Origin: Alphaproteobacteria bacterium
GTDB taxonomy: Bacteria; Pseudomonadota; Alphaproteobacteria; Rhizobiales; Aestuariivirgaceae
DNA: 10,107 nucleotides
Reading direction: 5' to 3'
Assembly (NCBI GenBank): GCA_020441605.1
Contig: JAGRLX010000047.1
Coordinates: 1 to 10,107 of the forward strand
Shown: one piece after another, positions 8,777 to 10,107 of the stretch
Layout of the letters: every line of letters starts with the position of its first letter
How positions within the stretch are numbered: position 1 is the stretch's first letter
Program-made: the position numbers and the translations under genes
Notes under the pieces: generated by a model
What the model was told of the DNA's origin: nothing
Database searches by the model: none
What the model saw: the letters and a program-made list of their open reading frames with translations, nothing else

Positions 8777-9658
8777 ATGACTGAGAAGCTACCTCATCTT
8801 CCTTGGCTCCGCAGCTTCGAGGCCGCGGCCCGACGACAGAACTTCACACAGGCCGCCGCCGAGCTGGGCCTCACCCAGGCCGCCGTGAGTCTCCAGATCC
8901 GAGCACTGGAAGAGTCCCTCGGTGTCGATCTCTTTCGGCGGGGACGGCGCGGCGTGGAGCTCTCGCCCGAAGGCGCGGCCTATCTCCCCCATGTGCAGGC
9001 AGCTTTCGCAAGCCTTGCCCACACGACCGAGGACCTGTTCGGCAGCGCACGCCAGACCGAGGTTCGCCTCATCGCGCCTGCATCCTTTGCGGCCCTCTGG
9101 CTGGCACCCCGGCTCGCATCCTTTCACCGGATGGTCCCCGGCGTAGCCTTGTCGATATCGACCATGACGACTCCGACTGATTACGTAGCCTCGTCGGCAA
9201 GCCTCGAAATCCGCTTCGGGATCGGCGCCTGGCCCGGGATGCATACCCATCGCCTGACGACCGAACGTCTGACCCCGGTTTGCGCGCCTGCCCTGTGTCG
9301 CCCGGACTGGCACCAACTGCCCCTGCTCACCGTCCGCGGCGGCCGCGAGGTCTGGCGTGAGTGGTTCTTGATGACAGGAGAAACCGCGCCAACCCGCGGG
9401 ATCTTCAGCTTCGACACCTTTGTCATTGCGATGGAAGCAGCCAAGGCCGGAGCTGGCGTACTTCTCGGATCAAGACCGCTTGTCGACGCTGCCCTGGCAC
9501 GGGGTGAACTCGTCCGCCTCTCGCACCTCGAGCTACCGAGCCCCCACGGTCATTTCCTGGCCTATCGGACCGACGACGCCCAAGCCGCAAGTCACCGCGC
9601 GACCGTCAATTGGTTCTTGCGCGAAGCTGGCCGGACCGAAGCGCCTTCTCCAGGTTGA
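8777..9658 (+). CDS. LysR-family transcriptional regulator (GcvA-like)
   Basis: From the ATG at 8777 this is 293 residues, the usual LysR length. An upstream ATG at 8621 lies inside the divergent gene and adds an unrelated N-terminus. The winged helix-turn-helix is at about 9-66: a family-typical LRSFEAAARRQNFTQAAAEL, then LTQAAVSLQIRALEE with the recognition helix, then LFRRGRRGVELSPEG. The effector-binding domain occupies about 92-290. The sequence style resembles the GcvA subgroup, though this is not the glycine-cleavage regulator by context. It is transcribed divergently from the two phosphonate oxygenase genes, with a palindrome between them, so it probably controls them in response to the phosphonate or a product. 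Its 3' end overlaps the start of the predicted icd promoter. No good Shine-Dalgarno precedes the ATG. Confidence 0.92.
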   Translation: MTEKLPHLPWLRSFEAAARRQNFTQAAAELGLTQAAVSLQIRALEESLGVDLFRRGRRGVELSPEGAAYLPHVQAAFASLAHTTEDLFGSARQTEVRLIAPASFAALWLAPRLASFHRMVPGVALSISTMTTPTDYVASSASLEIRFGIGAWPGMHTHRLTTERLTPVCAPALCRPDWHQLPLLTVRGGREVWREWFLMTGETAPTRGIFSFDTFVIAMEAAKAGAGVLLGSRPLVDAALARGELVRLSHLELPSPHGHFLAYRTDDAQAASHRATVNWFLREAGRTEAPSPG

Positions 9659-9659
9659 A

Positions 9660-9688
9660 TTGCTCCTGCACAGGGCCCCTGCTATAGG
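9660..9688 (+). promoter_or_regulatory. Promoter for icd
   Basis: TTGCTC (9660-9665) is followed by 17 bases and TATAGG (9683-9688), the same -10 hexamer seen for rpsD. Transcription would start near 9695, giving a leader of about 30 bases. AGAGG at 9714-9718 serves as Shine-Dalgarno for the icd ATG. The promoter begins two bases after the lysR stop, so the short gap of 68 bases is explained by this element. Confidence 0.55.
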
Positions 9689-9726
9689 CTCCTCATCTTT
9701 TCGCATTGCAGCAAGAGGCGCATGAT

Positions 9727-10107
9727 ATGGCGAAGATCAGAGTCAAGAACCCCGTCGTCGAACTGGATGGTGACGAGATGACCCGCATCATCTGGGAACA
9801 GATCAAGCAGAAACTCATCCATCCCTATCTCGACATCGACCTCCACTATTACGATCTTTCGGTGGAGTATCGTGACAAGACCAACGACCAGGTCACCGTG
9901 GACGCCGCCAACGCCATCAAGAAATATGGCGTGGGTGTGAAATGCGCCACAATCACCCCGGACGAGGCACGGGTAAAGGAATTCAACCTCAAGCAGATGT
10001 GGAAGAGCCCCAACGGAACGATCCGCAACATTCTCGGCGGCGTCATCTTCCGTGAACCGATCATCTGCAGAAACGTTCCGCGGCTGGTGCCCGGCTGGAC
10101 CCAGCCG
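9727..10107 (+). CDS. icd: NADP-dependent isocitrate dehydrogenase, N-terminal part (cut by window edge)
   Basis: The first 127 residues are present and the gene continues off the right edge. It catalyses oxidative decarboxylation of isocitrate to 2-oxoglutarate in the citrate cycle, making NADPH. The N-terminus begins [20 protein letters not shown], with DLSVEYRD following, then [15 protein letters not shown] and the substrate-binding stretch [15 protein letters not shown] and VIFREPI. This is the eukaryote-like (type II) homodimeric IDH typical of Alphaproteobacteria, not the E. coli type. The ATG at 9727 has AGAGG eight bases upstream; the ATG at 9722 is out of frame. It probably has its own promoter. 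Its product, 2-oxoglutarate, is also the co-substrate of the neighbouring dioxygenase, but I read no functional link into that. Confidence 0.96.
   Translation, partial: MAKIRVKNPVVELDGDEMTRIIWEQIKQKLIHPYLDIDLHYYDLSVEYRDKTNDQVTVDAANAIKKYGVGVKCATITPDEARVKEFNLKQMWKSPNGTIRNILGGVIFREPIICRNVPRLVPGWTQP

Noticed and set aside
9671..9681. CAGGGCCCCTG palindrome as a terminator for the LysR gene
   Set aside because: The arms are only five bases, no T-run follows, and it lies within the spacer of the predicted icd promoter.

Overview
The window reads as chromosomal DNA of a GC-rich alphaproteobacterium. The protein signatures support this: a 30S S4 N-terminus of alphaproteobacterial type at the left edge, an NADP-type isocitrate dehydrogenase at the right edge, and a trmJ-murI pair with a 4-base stop/start overlap. 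No insertion sequence, tRNA, rRNA or CRISPR array was seen.

Layout, left to right. Position 1-49 (minus) is the 5' end of rpsD. Its well-formed promoter lies about 170 bases upstream, so the mRNA has a long, structured leader. Next is a lone MalG-type sugar ABC permease (308-1147, plus). It ends one base from the stop of murI (minus, 1149-1967), which is translationally coupled to trmJ (minus, 1964-2779). An MFS drug/siderophore-type exporter follows (minus, 2886-4115). It is divergent from a large exported Sel1/TPR-CHAT putative cysteine protease (plus, about 4228-6915).

The most specific metabolic unit is at 6950-9658. A PhnZ/TmpB-like HD-domain mixed-valent di-iron oxygenase (minus) overlaps by 4 bases a TmpA-like gamma-butyrobetaine-hydroxylase-type Fe(II)/2-oxoglutarate dioxygenase (minus). 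Together they look like a two-enzyme route that hydroxylates a 2-(trimethyl)aminoethylphosphonate and then oxidatively cleaves its C-P bond, giving phosphate and glycine betaine (or glycine). A divergent LysR regulator (plus, 8777-9658) shares a 97-base gap with them, and that gap holds a nested palindrome that is a good operator candidate. The icd gene starts at 9727 (plus) and runs off the window.

Housekeeping genes (rpsD, murI-trmJ, icd) thus alternate with accessory cargo: orphan permease, MFS exporter, CHAT protease and phosphonate module. I infer that the accessory genes were inserted into a conserved housekeeping neighbourhood. The best leads are the tmpAB-like module with its operator, the periplasmic TPR-CHAT protein, and the rpsD leader.
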